Assembly (NCBI RefSeq): GCF_032050975.1
Contig: NZ_CP116967.1
Span: 372,001 to 436,000, forward strand
Length of the DNA stretch: 64,000 nt
Reading direction: 5' to 3'
Source: Candidatus Nitrospira allomarina
Lineage (GTDB): Bacteria > Nitrospirota > Nitrospiria > Nitrospirales > UBA8639
Every line of letters begins with the position of its first letter. The first letter of the stretch is position 1. Position numbers and translations under genes: made by a program. Below, piece by piece: positions 46,423-56,600 of this stretch. The notes under the pieces were generated by a model, which saw only the letters and a list, made by a program, of their open reading frames with translations, had not been told where the DNA came from and made no database searches.

Positions 46423-47530
46423 AGAGAGGGAGACTCCTTTTCTTATTCGTAGTCGTCTGATTTAAGACTTCGGAAGCTGATCGGCCCAATTGGCCGCAAG
46501 CTCCCAACACATCATCTCCCCGGCTTTTTCGGAGAAACACATCCAGACCTTTGCTTCTTACAATATTTTGAAAGACATCAATAACTTCTGATGACGGACG
46601 CCGAAACGGATTACCCGGGAATTCATTAAAGGGAATCAAATTCACCTTGCACCGGATTCCCTGTAAAATCCGCACCAAACGCCTGGCATCATCCGGTGAG
46701 TCATTGACCCCGGCTAACAACACATACTCAAACGTCAGAGGGCGCTCGCTGAATTGGGTATATTCGCGACAGGCATCGAGCAATTCGGATAAATCATAGC
46801 GCCCATTCACTGCAGGCATCAGACGTGAACGCTGCTCATTGGATGTGCCATTTAAGGATATGGCCAGATTCACGCCTAATCGCCGCAAATCTGGAAATCG
46901 CGGAATCCATCCTGCGGTTGACACCGTAATACGTCGTGGAGAAAAACCCAAACCCCACTCAATATTGGTGAGACGCTGGATCGCTTCGGCGACCGGCTCA
47001 AAATTCACCAATGGTTCTCCCATTCCCATGAATACCAAGGAAGACAGATGCTCCCCTTCCGGCAGATAGGCTTGGACATTCAACACTTGCCCGACAATTT
47101 CATGCGCGCGCAAACTTCGCTTCAGGCCCATTTCAGCCGTTAAACAAAAGCCACAATCCAGCGTGCAGCCGACTTGAGATGACAGACACAATGTCCGTCG
47201 ACGACCCTCCGGGATTAATATCGTTTCCACAGCCAAACCATCCTCCAAATTCCATACAAACTTTACGGTGCCATCATTGGCAATGGTTGGAGGCAAAGAC
47301 TCCATGCGGTGAATGGTCGCCACCTCCTGCAACCTGGACCGGTCGGCTTTTGACAAGTTGGTCATCGATTCAATATCCACTGCATGATGTTGGTAGAGCC
47401 ATCGAAGGATTTGGTTGGCCCGATATTGTGGCCAACCGAATTGCTGAATAAAGGCATTCAGTTCATTCGCGCTGAGGGCAAGCAGGTTAAGATGATCGGT
47501 ATTTTTGGTCATCACGGCTAAATCCAACAA
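46409..47530 (-). CDS. rlmN: 23S rRNA/tRNA adenine-C2 methyltransferase
   Basis: 373 residues; the start may be six codons later. The radical-SAM cluster motif is C122-T-L-D-C126-G-F-C129. The S-A-M-associated G-M-G-E-P is present, and the C-terminal catalytic Cys lies in D-D-V-L-G-A-C-G-Q-L. It methylates A2503 of 23S rRNA and A37 of some tRNAs. It precedes larE with a 14-base overlap. Confidence 0.95.
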   Translation of the reverse strand: MLDLAVMTKNTDHLNLLALSANELNAFIQQFGWPQYRANQILRWLYQHHAVDIESMTNLSKADRSRLQEVATIHRMESLPPTIANDGTVKFVWNLEDGLAVETILIPEGRRRTLCLSSQVGCTLDCGFCLTAEMGLKRSLRAHEIVGQVLNVQAYLPEGEHLSSLVFMGMGEPLVNFEPVAEAIQRLTNIEWGLGFSPRRITVSTAGWIPRFPDLRRLGVNLAISLNGTSNEQRSRLMPAVNGRYDLSELLDACREYTQFSERPLTFEYVLLAGVNDSPDDARRLVRILQGIRCKVNLIPFNEFPGNPFRRPSSEVIDVFQNIVRSKGLDVFLRKSRGDDVLGACGQLGRSASEVLNQTTTNKKRSLPLYAQP

Positions 47531-48087
47531 TCACATATTTCAACGATGATAGCATCCCGACATTCCCAAGCCACCTCAAGAAAGGTGGAGAATTTCTCGA
47601 AATGCTAAATTAATACTAGGTATTTCTACACCACAATCTGTTGTTGTTTCCTCACGGTATGCTTCAAACGACGAGTTGTTTCTTACCATACTTCCGAACA
47701 GTAAATCCTCATCAATAAATGATATCACCACATTATTGACATTTAATATAGAAATTTCTTTCAAGTCTCCAAAACCAAACAGCAAAACAAATTTCCCCAC
47801 CACGTTACAATACCTAGTTAATAAGGCACACTTATGAATCGTAAGGATGAATAACATACCAAATATTGATTTTATAAAATCATAAGGCACTAAGTTTAGG
47901 CTTTCATTTTAAACATGTAATTTTATAATTATCTCTTCACAAACATGCCATTGATTTACAAACAACCAATCGTAATTTGCATATTTGTTTGAAGTCATCC
48001 TTTAAAAATAAAAATTTAAAGCTTGCTTGTTGACTTTGCTTTAAAACACGAATAGAATGAGACTCAACATATGGTGGAGTTTGCGAA
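47531..48087. other. AT-rich gap
   Basis: About 550 bases visibly richer in A/T than the surroundings, with many T/A runs around 47880-48070. One minus-strand open frame (47576-47890, 104 codons) reads V-V-G-K-F-V-L-L-F-G-F-G-D-L-K-E-I; it has no ribosome site, and I do not call it. The base composition suggests acquired DNA or a curved regulatory region upstream of the HARE-HTH gene. Confidence 0.45.
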
Positions 48088-48612
48088 ATGGAGGACCAAA
48101 ATGACCAGCTTAAAGATATCAGCGATGGGCTGGAGCAGCGCATCAGTGTTTATGAGCGCAAACTCAAGGATCTCCAAAAAAAACGGGAGCAGGTAGGTGA
48201 GGAAATTGCGACGGTTGAGAAATATTTGGAGTTGGCAAAAACCCTCTATCGCGTCGAAGCTGACAAAGCGAAGCTGGCGAGTCTCTCAAGCCAGATCTTC
48301 TCGGAAAAAGAGGGACATCTGTCCTCAGCCGACACGGATGTCGCGTCTAAGTCGAGGGAAATTCTTCTAGGCCGAAGCAAATATGTGGGCATGAGCGTCC
48401 CTGATGCAGTGTACATGGTTCTCCAGGAGGTAGGTCGTCCATTGCACGCCAAAGAACTTTTTCAACGCCTCAAAGAAGGCGGGATGCCCATCAGGGGAAA
48501 AACTCCAGTCACCTCTGTCGCTACATCCTTAAAAAGGGACCCTCGTTTTCGTAAAGTGGGGCCCAATACATTTGAAGTCAATCACGAAAAATCTTTAACC
48601 AAAGCCGTCTGA
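48088..48612 (+). CDS. Coiled-coil protein with C-terminal HARE-HTH domain
   Basis: 174 residues. An N-terminal coiled coil of about 65 residues (L-E-Q-R-I-S-V-Y-E-R-K-L-K-D-L-Q) is followed by a linker. The HARE-HTH winged helix spans about 100-164: M-S-V-P-D-A-V-Y-M-V-L-Q-E-V-G-R-P-L-H-A-K-E-L, then F-R-K-V-G-P-N-T-F-E-V. This fold occurs in restriction, chromatin and RNA polymerase delta factors and is proposed to bind DNA or sense modified DNA. No restriction enzyme is attached. GTTTGCGAA precedes the ATG, which has GGTGGAG nearby. Confidence 0.82.
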   Translation: MEDQNDQLKDISDGLEQRISVYERKLKDLQKKREQVGEEIATVEKYLELAKTLYRVEADKAKLASLSSQIFSEKEGHLSSADTDVASKSREILLGRSKYVGMSVPDAVYMVLQEVGRPLHAKELFQRLKEGGMPIRGKTPVTSVATSLKRDPRFRKVGPNTFEVNHEKSLTKAV

Positions 48613-48658
48613 TCCGCATGACGGACATGATTGTATGATCTGAAAGGGGGTGAGTGAA

Positions 48659-48745
48659 TTGGCAGCAACGAAAAAGAAAGCCGCTCCAAAGAAAAAGGCC
48701 GCGGCCGCAAAACCCAAAGCAAAAGCAAAAACCAAGAAGAAGTAG
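48659..48745 (+). CDS. 28-residue Lys/Ala/Pro-rich histone-tail-like peptide
   Basis: TTG 48659 follows AAAGGGGG with eight bases between. The product consists almost entirely of Lys, Ala and Pro, starting A-A-T-K-K-K-A-A-P-K-K-K-A-A-A and ending K-A-K-T-K-K-K. This composition is that of histone H1 C-terminal tails and of bacterial Hc1/AlgP-like DNA-binding peptides. A clean terminator follows in 24 bases. The HARE-HTH gene ends 46 bases upstream, so both are probably one transcript. DNA binding is inferred from charge only. Confidence 0.6.
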   Translation: MAATKKKAAPKKKAAAAKPKAKAKTKKK

Positions 48746-48768
48746 CTGTAGATCCCACCTGCAGTGCC

Positions 48769-48805
48769 ACCGGGAGTGGGGCCACCCACTCCCGGTGTGT
48801 TTTTC
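48769..48805 (+). terminator. Intrinsic terminator
   Basis: ACCGGGAGTGGG (48769-48780) pairs with CCCACTCCCGGT (48785-48796) around a four-base loop, followed by GTGTTTTT. It ends the HARE-HTH plus peptide transcript. Confidence 0.85.
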
Positions 48806-48915
48806 TCCTCAAATCCCTTAAACACTCACACAACTAATTCACATGATCGCATCCTGACGCTTGGGATTTCAGCAGACTTCAGGTATGCTCAAAAACGGTC
48901 TGTTTCCCATCATCT

Positions 48916-49725
48916 ATGGCACTATCCCCTACCGACTATCACTCGTTAACCCGTATCGCCATTCAAGCCGCCAGGCAGGGCGGAGCGATCCTGCTCGACT
49001 ATGCCAAAAAAGGATTTCAAATCCATCAAAAGGATCAAGCCATCAACCTGGTCACCGAAGCTGACCTGCGCTCAGAAGAAGCCGTCATTCAGACCATCCG
49101 ACATGCGTTTCCCGAACACCAGATCCTCAGCGAAGAACAGGGCCTGCAGGACATCCCCACCCATCCCGTCAAATGGATCGTCGATCCCTTGGACGGCACC
49201 ACCAATTTCACCCATGGCTTTCCCATGTACAATGTCTCCATCGGGGTGGAATATGAAGGCACGTGTGTCCTAGGAGTGGTCTATGATCCCACACGGGACG
49301 AATTGTTTCTGGGGCAACAAGGGAAAGGGGCCACACTCAACGGCACACCCATTCATGTCTCGGCGACACCCCAATTAAATCAAGCGTTACTCGTCACCGG
49401 CTTTGCCTATGACGTGCACACCGCCAAAGATAACAATCTTAAGGAATTTTGCGCATTCACCCTCCGTGCGCGCGGGATGCGCCGCACCGGCACCGCCGCG
49501 ATTGATCTCTGCTACCTCGCCTGCGGCCGATTCGATGGCTTTTGGGAATTACAACTCAATCCGTGGGACACTGCGGCAGGAAAGGTCATCCTGGAAGAGG
49601 CCGGAGGAAAGTTAACAAATTATGCGGGCGAACCCTACTCCATCTATGGCAGCACCCTTATCGCCACCAACGGCCATATCCATCAGGAGATGGCTGAGGT
49701 ACTCAAGAAATGTCGTCAAGAATAA
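48916..49725 (+). CDS. suhB: Inositol monophosphatase family protein
   Basis: 269 residues. Metal motif 1 is W-I-V-D-P-L-D-G-T-T-N-F-T-H-G-F-P; motif 2 is N-P-W-D-T-A-A-G. The acidic start of the first helix, V-T-E-A-D, and S-E-E carry further ligands. It dephosphorylates inositol-1-phosphate or related sugars; SuhB also binds ribosome-assembly factors in E. coli. No partner is adjacent. A ribosome site is not obvious. Confidence 0.92.
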   Translation: MALSPTDYHSLTRIAIQAARQGGAILLDYAKKGFQIHQKDQAINLVTEADLRSEEAVIQTIRHAFPEHQILSEEQGLQDIPTHPVKWIVDPLDGTTNFTHGFPMYNVSIGVEYEGTCVLGVVYDPTRDELFLGQQGKGATLNGTPIHVSATPQLNQALLVTGFAYDVHTAKDNNLKEFCAFTLRARGMRRTGTAAIDLCYLACGRFDGFWELQLNPWDTAAGKVILEEAGGKLTNYAGEPYSIYGSTLIATNGHIHQEMAEVLKKCRQE

Positions 49726-49836
49726 GCCTGGCATCTCCCCCCTTGATCGAAACCGGATCATAATTTCATTAAGTGCTCTTTCCTCCAACCTTTTCGCTAT
49801 CTATTGATCTTTATATACCTCTTCACAAACATCCTG

Positions 49837-50367
49837 TTATGTCGGTTCGGCTAGGAGCTGCTGAATAGTTTTTTCGGTTTCCTCATAGCTACCTTCACCG
49901 ATCTTGGTGTATTGAATATTACCCTTTTTATCAATTAAATACAGCGTCGGCCAATAACGGTTGCGGTACTGCCGCCAGTTCAGGAATTCATTATCGATGG
50001 GCACGGCATAGGGAATATGGTGTTCCTGAATGTAGCCTTTGACCTTTTCCACATCGTATTCATATTTGAATTCGGGCGAATGCACCGCAATCACAACCAG
50101 CCCTTGTTTGGCGTACTTGTCGTGCCATTCTTTGACATAGGGCTCGATGTTCCGGCAACTCCAGCATCCAAACGTCCAGAACTCCACCATTACCACCTTG
50201 CCGCGCAATTTCTCCAGTTGTAACGGCTCGGAATTCAACCATGTCGGGCTGGTAATTTCGGGAGCAGGAATACCTGTCGCCAGACTCATCGAAGAAAAAT
50301 AGAATACCCAACCCGTTATTCCTAAAATGGTCAAACCCGTCAGTATACCCTTCCGTGCTTGCTTCAT
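49837..50367 (-). CDS. Membrane-anchored thioredoxin-like (TlpA-type) protein
   Basis: 176 residues. One N-terminal membrane helix, then a thioredoxin fold. The active site is C68-W-S-C71 in F-G-C-W-S-C-R-N, and Y-W-P-T-L-Y-L carries the cis-proline. The periplasmic orientation and I-D-K-K-G-N-I strand fit TlpA/ResA-type reductases that act in cytochrome maturation or disulfide repair. No ccm genes are adjacent. Confidence 0.88.
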   Translation of the reverse strand: MKQARKGILTGLTILGITGWVFYFSSMSLATGIPAPEITSPTWLNSEPLQLEKLRGKVVMVEFWTFGCWSCRNIEPYVKEWHDKYAKQGLVVIAVHSPEFKYEYDVEKVKGYIQEHHIPYAVPIDNEFLNWRQYRNRYWPTLYLIDKKGNIQYTKIGEGSYEETEKTIQQLLAEPT

Positions 50368-50696
50368 GTGTTGCCTCTGTGTTGAATGGATGCGTGTAGG
50401 ACAAGAAATCTTTTGTGATTTCTACTTTTTGTGATTTCTACTTCTCTCGGGATCATTCCAACCAGCTGATGAATGGTCTTTTCTTCCAATCACCCGTTAC
50501 AAGTCATCTTAGATCCTATTAAGACAAGAGCCCGTCAGCGTGCTGAAGGTGGACCGGGAAAAATATGTCAAATCAAAAACCTTGGAAAGTCTGAGGGAAA
50601 TAGTGAGGGTGAACCCCGCACTCATTAGCAGAGATAGGATTTTCAGGAAACAGCCATTAGTCGAAACGTCCGATATTGAGCAACCTTGATTCTTTA
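50368..50696. other. Intergenic region without a gene
   Basis: About 330 bases between the thioredoxin-like start and the end of prfC. A duplicated TTTGTGATTTCTACTT element occurs around 50412-50443. No open frame, repeat array or terminator seen otherwise. Confidence 0.4.
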
Positions 50697-52298
50697 CTAC
50701 CCCATATCCCGGAAGCTGTGATCGGGATTACGTTCGCCGGCAAAGTTTTTCGACCATGAACTGCGAAACAGGACGACCGCTCGATCCCGGCTGTCTTTGA
50801 CGACGAGAGCATCAGAGGGCGGCTTAAAGGTCTTAACATCGCCTACCAGCCAGGCGCTGGATTCATAGGGCAACACATCCACCACCACTTTGACGCGGTA
50901 TTCGCTTTGTAGACGGAATTCCAGCACATCAAACTGAAGTTTGCCGACCGCAGCCACAAAAAATTCAAGTTCGTCTAGACTTCGAAGGATTTGAATGGTC
51001 CCTTCCCTGGCGAGTTGCTCGATTCCTTTGTCGAACGATTTGCGCATTCCCGTATCGGTCGGACGCACACGGGCAAAGACTTCCGGTTGAAATTGTGGGA
51101 GCGGTTTATAATTAAAGCCGTCCGCCACGGAAATCGTGTCACCGATTTGAAAAATTCCCGGATTGATAATCCCAATGACATCGCCGGGATAGGCCACATC
51201 GACCGTATTGCGTTCCTTCGCCACCATACTGTGGGGCCGTGAGAGCCGAACCTCCGTGTTGGTCCGATGATGTTTGACCACCACATCCCGCTCGAATCTC
51301 CCCGAACAGACTCGTAAAAAAGCCGTGCTGTCGCGATGGCGTGGATTCATGTTGGCCTGGAGTTTGAATACATAGGCGCTAAATGGTGTATCCACCGGAT
51401 CGATCATCAGCTCACGGCCATCCGGGGCATCCGCTAATCGACCGTGAGCGGGAGGCGCCAGATCCACAAATGCATCGAAGAATGCTTCCACACCGAAATT
51501 GGTCATGGCAGATCCGAAGAAGACGGGCGTGACTTTTCCATTTTGAAAATCATCTTTCGAGAAGGGATTCCCAGCGATATCCAGCAATTCCAAATCATGC
51601 ATCAATTCATCCCAAATATACCCCGCCATACGGTCTTTCACCGAGGGATCATCCAATGAGAGTTCCATAAGATCCGGTTTCGCCGCCCCTCCCGCAGCCG
51701 TTTTGGCATAGAGCAACACTTTTCGGGTTTGCCGGTTCACCACACCAAGAAAATCCTGTCCGGACCCGATGGGCCAGTTGATGGGACTGGCATGAATGCC
51801 CAATACGTCCTCCACTTCCGACATGAGGTCCAGCGGAGCCCGTCCCGGCAAATCCATCTTATTGATGAAAGTCAATACAGGAATCCGGCGGAGACGGCAG
51901 ACTTCAAACAGTTTTCGTGTTTGCGTTTCAACACCCTTCGCCGCGTCAATGACCATGATCGCGCTATCGGCCGCCGTGAGTGTCCGGTACGTGTCCTCGC
52001 AAAAATCCTGATGGCCAGGCGTATCCAACACATTGATCACAGCCTGTTTATAAGGAAATTGCATCGCCGAGGCCGTAATGGAGATGCCGCGCTCCTGCTC
52101 CATTTCCATCCAATCCGACGTGGCCATTTTCCGGTTTTTTCGCCCACCGACCATACCGGCGGTGCGGACCAGCCCTGAGTAAAGCAGGAGTTTTTCGGTC
52201 AACGTGGTTTTACCGGCGTCCGGATGGCTGATGATGGCAAAGGTCCGACGCTTGTTCGCTTCTGACCGGATTTCTTGTTTGAGTTGGAGTGTCGTCAT
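50697..52298 (-). CDS. prfC: Peptide chain release factor 3
   Basis: 533 residues. GTPase motifs: S-H-P-D-A-G-K-T-T-L (G1), D-T-P-G-H-Q-D-F (G3) and N-K-M-D-L-P (G4). Domain II and the RF3-specific C-terminal domain follow, with the normal total length. It recycles RF1/RF2 from the ribosome after termination. It is followed by the TolC gene upstream on the same strand, 30 bases away, but they are unlikely to be functionally linked. Confidence 0.95.
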   Translation of the reverse strand: MTTLQLKQEIRSEANKRRTFAIISHPDAGKTTLTEKLLLYSGLVRTAGMVGGRKNRKMATSDWMEMEQERGISITASAMQFPYKQAVINVLDTPGHQDFCEDTYRTLTAADSAIMVIDAAKGVETQTRKLFEVCRLRRIPVLTFINKMDLPGRAPLDLMSEVEDVLGIHASPINWPIGSGQDFLGVVNRQTRKVLLYAKTAAGGAAKPDLMELSLDDPSVKDRMAGYIWDELMHDLELLDIAGNPFSKDDFQNGKVTPVFFGSAMTNFGVEAFFDAFVDLAPPAHGRLADAPDGRELMIDPVDTPFSAYVFKLQANMNPRHRDSTAFLRVCSGRFERDVVVKHHRTNTEVRLSRPHSMVAKERNTVDVAYPGDVIGIINPGIFQIGDTISVADGFNYKPLPQFQPEVFARVRPTDTGMRKSFDKGIEQLAREGTIQILRSLDELEFFVAAVGKLQFDVLEFRLQSEYRVKVVVDVLPYESSAWLVGDVKTFKPPSDALVVKDSRDRAVVLFRSSWSKNFAGERNPDHSFRDMG

Positions 52299-52328
52299 AT
52301 TACCTTTCGAGCGAACGGGCCCGACCTA

Positions 52329-53690
52329 TTACAATTTTTCCAACTGACCCTGCGCCCGGGCCAGACTCAGACGGGAGGCATTAAATGTGAAAAGGCCTTC
52401 AATCAAATTATCTCTCGCTTGCGCCACACGGGTTTGCGCATCAGTGACTTCAATATTCGTGGCGACACCGACTGCGAATCGTTCACGTGAGAGTTCCAAT
52501 TCAGTCAGTGAAAGTTTTAAGCCTTCTTCCGCAACCGCGACTTGCTGTTTGGCCGAACTCATGGTGATCAGCGCATCACGAACTTCCAATCCCACTTGGT
52601 ATTGCACATCCTGCGTTCTGATGGCTTCCTGTCTGAGTAGACTGCGGCTCTCTGAAATTCTGGCTTCCCGCATTCCGCCATCGAAAATCGGCACCCTCAT
52701 TAATACCTGAACATTGTCGGTGGTCAACGCATTGGGGATTTGATTGCCAATCATGCCCACATCCCCCAGGGCCTGAATAGTAGGAACCCGTTCGTTCGTC
52801 ACTGAACTTAACGACAAGGAGGCCAGACGCTCACGGTTCTGCTGAGCCTTTAGTTCGGTCCGGTTTTCCTTCGCCACCTGCAAGGCTTCTCCGATGGATT
52901 GTTCGGAGACATTCACCATTTTCATTTCATCCGTGAGTACCAGCCGCACCTCGAAGGATAACCCCATGGCACGAATCAGATTGAGTTTGGCACGATCCCG
53001 TTCATTTTCAGCGACTAATAATCGCTGTCTGGCGTTTTCCAATTGAACCTTCGCACGGGTCACATCCAGACTGGTCGCCATTCCGGCTGATTTTCGTTCC
53101 GCCGCCAAACGCAGTAATTCCTTATTCAACGCCACATCTGCGGTCCGAGCATCCACCGCCGCCTTGGCCCGAAGCGTTTCCAAATAAATCAGACCTGCGG
53201 TCGCCATGGTATCCCGTTTGGTGACTTCGGCATCCAACCCTGCCACATCCACTCCCGCCTTGGCAGCCCGCCATTTTTGAATGAGACTCAAGCTGAACAC
53301 ATTCTGGGTGAGAAAAGCCCGCATTTCGTAAAAATCCCTGGGGCCAACGACAGTGGCATTTGAACCAAACGACCCCGTAAAGAATCGGCGCCGGGCTGCG
53401 CCTGCCGTCCCTGAAAGATTGGGCAATAATTCACCGAGTTGTGTATTCGCGACATCCTGCGCCTGAGTAATACGTTCGTTAAACAAACGGACGGTTGGAT
53501 TTTGATCGACAGCCGCATCCATCGCCTCTCGCAAACTCAGCCGCAACTCGGGAAGGTCCCGGGCCGTTGAAGGCTCCGGGGAAGCCGCCCAGGTCACGGC
53601 ACCGAATCCGCCAAACACCACAAGACATACCACGCATAGCCCCACCGTCTTCCAAAACTGACCTCCCATCATATCTTGTCCCTTCGCCAC
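52329..53690 (-). CDS. TolC-family outer membrane efflux protein
   Basis: 453 residues. A signal helix C-V-V-C-L-V-V-F-G-G-F-G-A-V is followed by two repeats of the TolC fold, each with long coiled-coil segments (A-T-A-G-L-I-Y-L-E-T-L-R and L-E-L-S-R-E-R-F-A-V-G-V-A-T). It should form the outer-membrane channel trimer for the adjacent RND pump. It lies four bases after the RND gene and is the last gene of the operon. Confidence 0.92.
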   Translation of the reverse strand: MAKGQDMMGGQFWKTVGLCVVCLVVFGGFGAVTWAASPEPSTARDLPELRLSLREAMDAAVDQNPTVRLFNERITQAQDVANTQLGELLPNLSGTAGAARRRFFTGSFGSNATVVGPRDFYEMRAFLTQNVFSLSLIQKWRAAKAGVDVAGLDAEVTKRDTMATAGLIYLETLRAKAAVDARTADVALNKELLRLAAERKSAGMATSLDVTRAKVQLENARQRLLVAENERDRAKLNLIRAMGLSFEVRLVLTDEMKMVNVSEQSIGEALQVAKENRTELKAQQNRERLASLSLSSVTNERVPTIQALGDVGMIGNQIPNALTTDNVQVLMRVPIFDGGMREARISESRSLLRQEAIRTQDVQYQVGLEVRDALITMSSAKQQVAVAEEGLKLSLTELELSRERFAVGVATNIEVTDAQTRVAQARDNLIEGLFTFNASRLSLARAQGQLEKL

Positions 53691-53694
53691 CAGG

Positions 53695-56600
53695 TCACAA
53701 AGCGCCCCCCGACGGCTGTTCAGCTAAATGAGGATTTCTGGCCTCTGCCCACTTACGTTGCGTATCAACGACCAAGGTAAACAATGCCGGAATAACAATA
53801 AGGGTGAACACTGTGGAGACCAAGAGGCCACCCAGCACCACACTTCCGATACCCCGATACAGCTCAGAGCCCGCGCCGGATGAGACCACAAGCGGAAAAA
53901 GACCAAAGAGCGTCGTGAGTGTCGTCATCATAATCGGCCGAACGCGAATTTTGACGGATTCACGAATTGCCTCCCGAAGAGGTAATCCTTGTCCCGATTC
54001 TCCTCCAAACGAATCTCCCTCTTCCGGTCCCCTCATGAAATTCAAGGCCTGGTGCACCACCAGAATGGCATTATTGACCACCACCCCGATGAGGATAACA
54101 AAGCCCAACATGGTCAGCACATCTAATGGTTGATACGCGATAAAATTGTTGACCAGAGAAAGCCCCAGAAATCCACCGGCCGCAGCAAACGGCACCGTAA
54201 ATATAATGACCAGAGGATAGAGAAAACTTTCGAACAACGCCGCCATCAGGAGGTAGGTAATGGTAAAGGCCAACAGAAAATTCCATTTTAGCGCATCATA
54301 GGTTTCGGTAAGATCATCGGCCGTCCCCGACAGGCGGACATTATATAAACGCCCTAACGTCCCACTTTCTTTCAATGGCCCAAGGATTTGCGTTCGAATT
54401 ACATCCATCGCCTCCTCCAGCGCCATCTCGACCGGCGGGATCACCTGAATCACAATGGATCGTTCCCGTTCAATATGATTAATTTGTTCCGGGCCAGCTA
54501 CCAGGGAGATATCAGCAATATTCCCGACCGTGGTTAATTGCCCGCCCTTGGTATAAATTGGGATCGAAGTTAGCGACTGCGTCTGATTGGCATATTTATC
54601 GATACCCCGAATCGTAAGATCAACCTCATCTCCTTCAAATTGGTAATCACTGGCCTTTGCCCCATCGACGAGGGCATCAATGGTAAATCCGAGTTCCTGA
54701 TTCGTCATTTGCACATCGGCCGCACGATCCCGTTTGACGGTGACCCGGACTTCCGGACTTCCCAAATCCAAACTGGGAATGGGTCTGACCTGTGCCTCGG
54801 GGAGCACCCCTTTCACCTGACCAAACACCTGAACACCTAATTGAACAAGCGTGTCCAACTCCGGCCCGGTGATCTCAATATCGATATTTCGCCCCTCGCC
54901 CAAGCCACGCTCGAACAGGCCGCGTTGCGTGATGATCCCAATCACACCCGGAAGATCCGCCGTGGCTCGACGAAACAGGGGGATCAATTCCTTCACACGG
55001 CTCGGATCATTCACTCGACCGCCCATAAAGACGGATCGCCCCCGTGCCACATAGAAAAAATTGGCAATACTGGGGCCATCTAAAGCGGCCTCCTCCAGAG
55101 AACCGGGCTTGGCATCCCAATAGGGGCTGAGGGTCGATTCAATCGGCTGTCCCATTTTGACAAATTCGTGAGTGTTATACCCCGGAGGAGGCAGCAGAAT
55201 GCCAATGACAAGATTCCGGTTTCCCTGAGGAAGATACTCCGCCTTCGGTAACAAAGCCCAGCTTCCCAGTATCGCAAGAGAGGTGAATCCCAGAATCGTC
55301 ACACTTCGCCAGAAGACACTGCCGCTCAAACCATAGACCAAAGAACCCAGGGCCTCTTTGATACGATCCAACCAGGAATGCCGTCCGGCCGTCGAACCAT
55401 CCTCCACAAATCCTGCGCTAGTCCACGTATCGGGTGCTTGCTCCCCTTTGGACTTTTTCACCGTGGTTAACACTCGTGCAGACAATGATGGAATCACCGT
55501 CATTGAGACCACAAGGCTCAACCCCACTCCTGCACTAATTGCAATAGCAATATCCCGAAACAATTGACCGGATTGTTCTTCCATGAACACAATGGGAACA
55601 AATACAGCAATAGTCGTGAGGGTACTGGCCAAGACGGCACCCCACACCTCCACAGTGCCATCGTATGCCGCTTGGAATAACGATTTGCCCAATTCCCGAT
55701 GACGATAAATATTTTCCAATACCACAATGGAGTTATCCACCAACATCCCGGCAGCAAACGTCATTCCCGCTAAACTGATGACATTGAAATTCCGGCCCAA
55801 CGCCCACAGCATAATAAACGTCCCCATCATGCTGATCGGAATGGCCAAACCGACCACCAGGGTGCTACTGCCCGTGCGGAGGAATACATACAAAATGGAA
55901 ATCGCCAATATACTCCCGACGATCAAATTTTGCTGGACAAGAGTCAGGGATCGGTTAATGTAAGTGGTTTCATCATAGACCTGAAATAACTGAAACCCCC
56001 GCGCATTCAAAATTTCTTCATTAAGCTCACTGGCGGCCTCCCGGAGACCATCCATGGCTTCCAACACATTGGCCCCGGTCTGCCGTATCGCGTTGATTGC
56101 GATGGCTGGATGGCCTTTTTGTCGCACCACAACGGTCGGATCCTTGTAATCAATATTGGCAGTCGCCACATCCCGCACATACACCGACGCGCCATCACGC
56201 CGGGCGATGATGACATTTTCCACATCCTGGGGACTGAGGTATTCCCCCACTGTACGTACGACATACGACCGTTTACCCTCATCGAAATCTCCGGCACTGT
56301 AGTCCCTATTCTCCTGATCTAACGCTTGAGCCAGGTCCATAATGGTTAACGCTCTGGACGCTAATTTAGCCGGATCGACCGTTACCCGAAGCTCCCGCTC
56401 CCGCCCCCCGTAGACATTCGAAGCCGCAACACCCTGGACCCGTTCAAAACGGGCTTTGATGATATCCTCTGCAAAATCCCGCATGGTTTCAATGTTGACG
56501 GGATTCCCTTCCAAAGTGTCTAAAATAAACCAGGCCATGGCGGCTCCACGGGTATCCGCGCTGCTAATGACGGGTTCATCCGCCTCAAGCGGGTATTCCT

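Noticed and set aside
47576-47890. 104-codon minus-strand frame in the AT-rich gap
   Set aside because: No ribosome site; AT-rich DNA easily stays open; not recognised.
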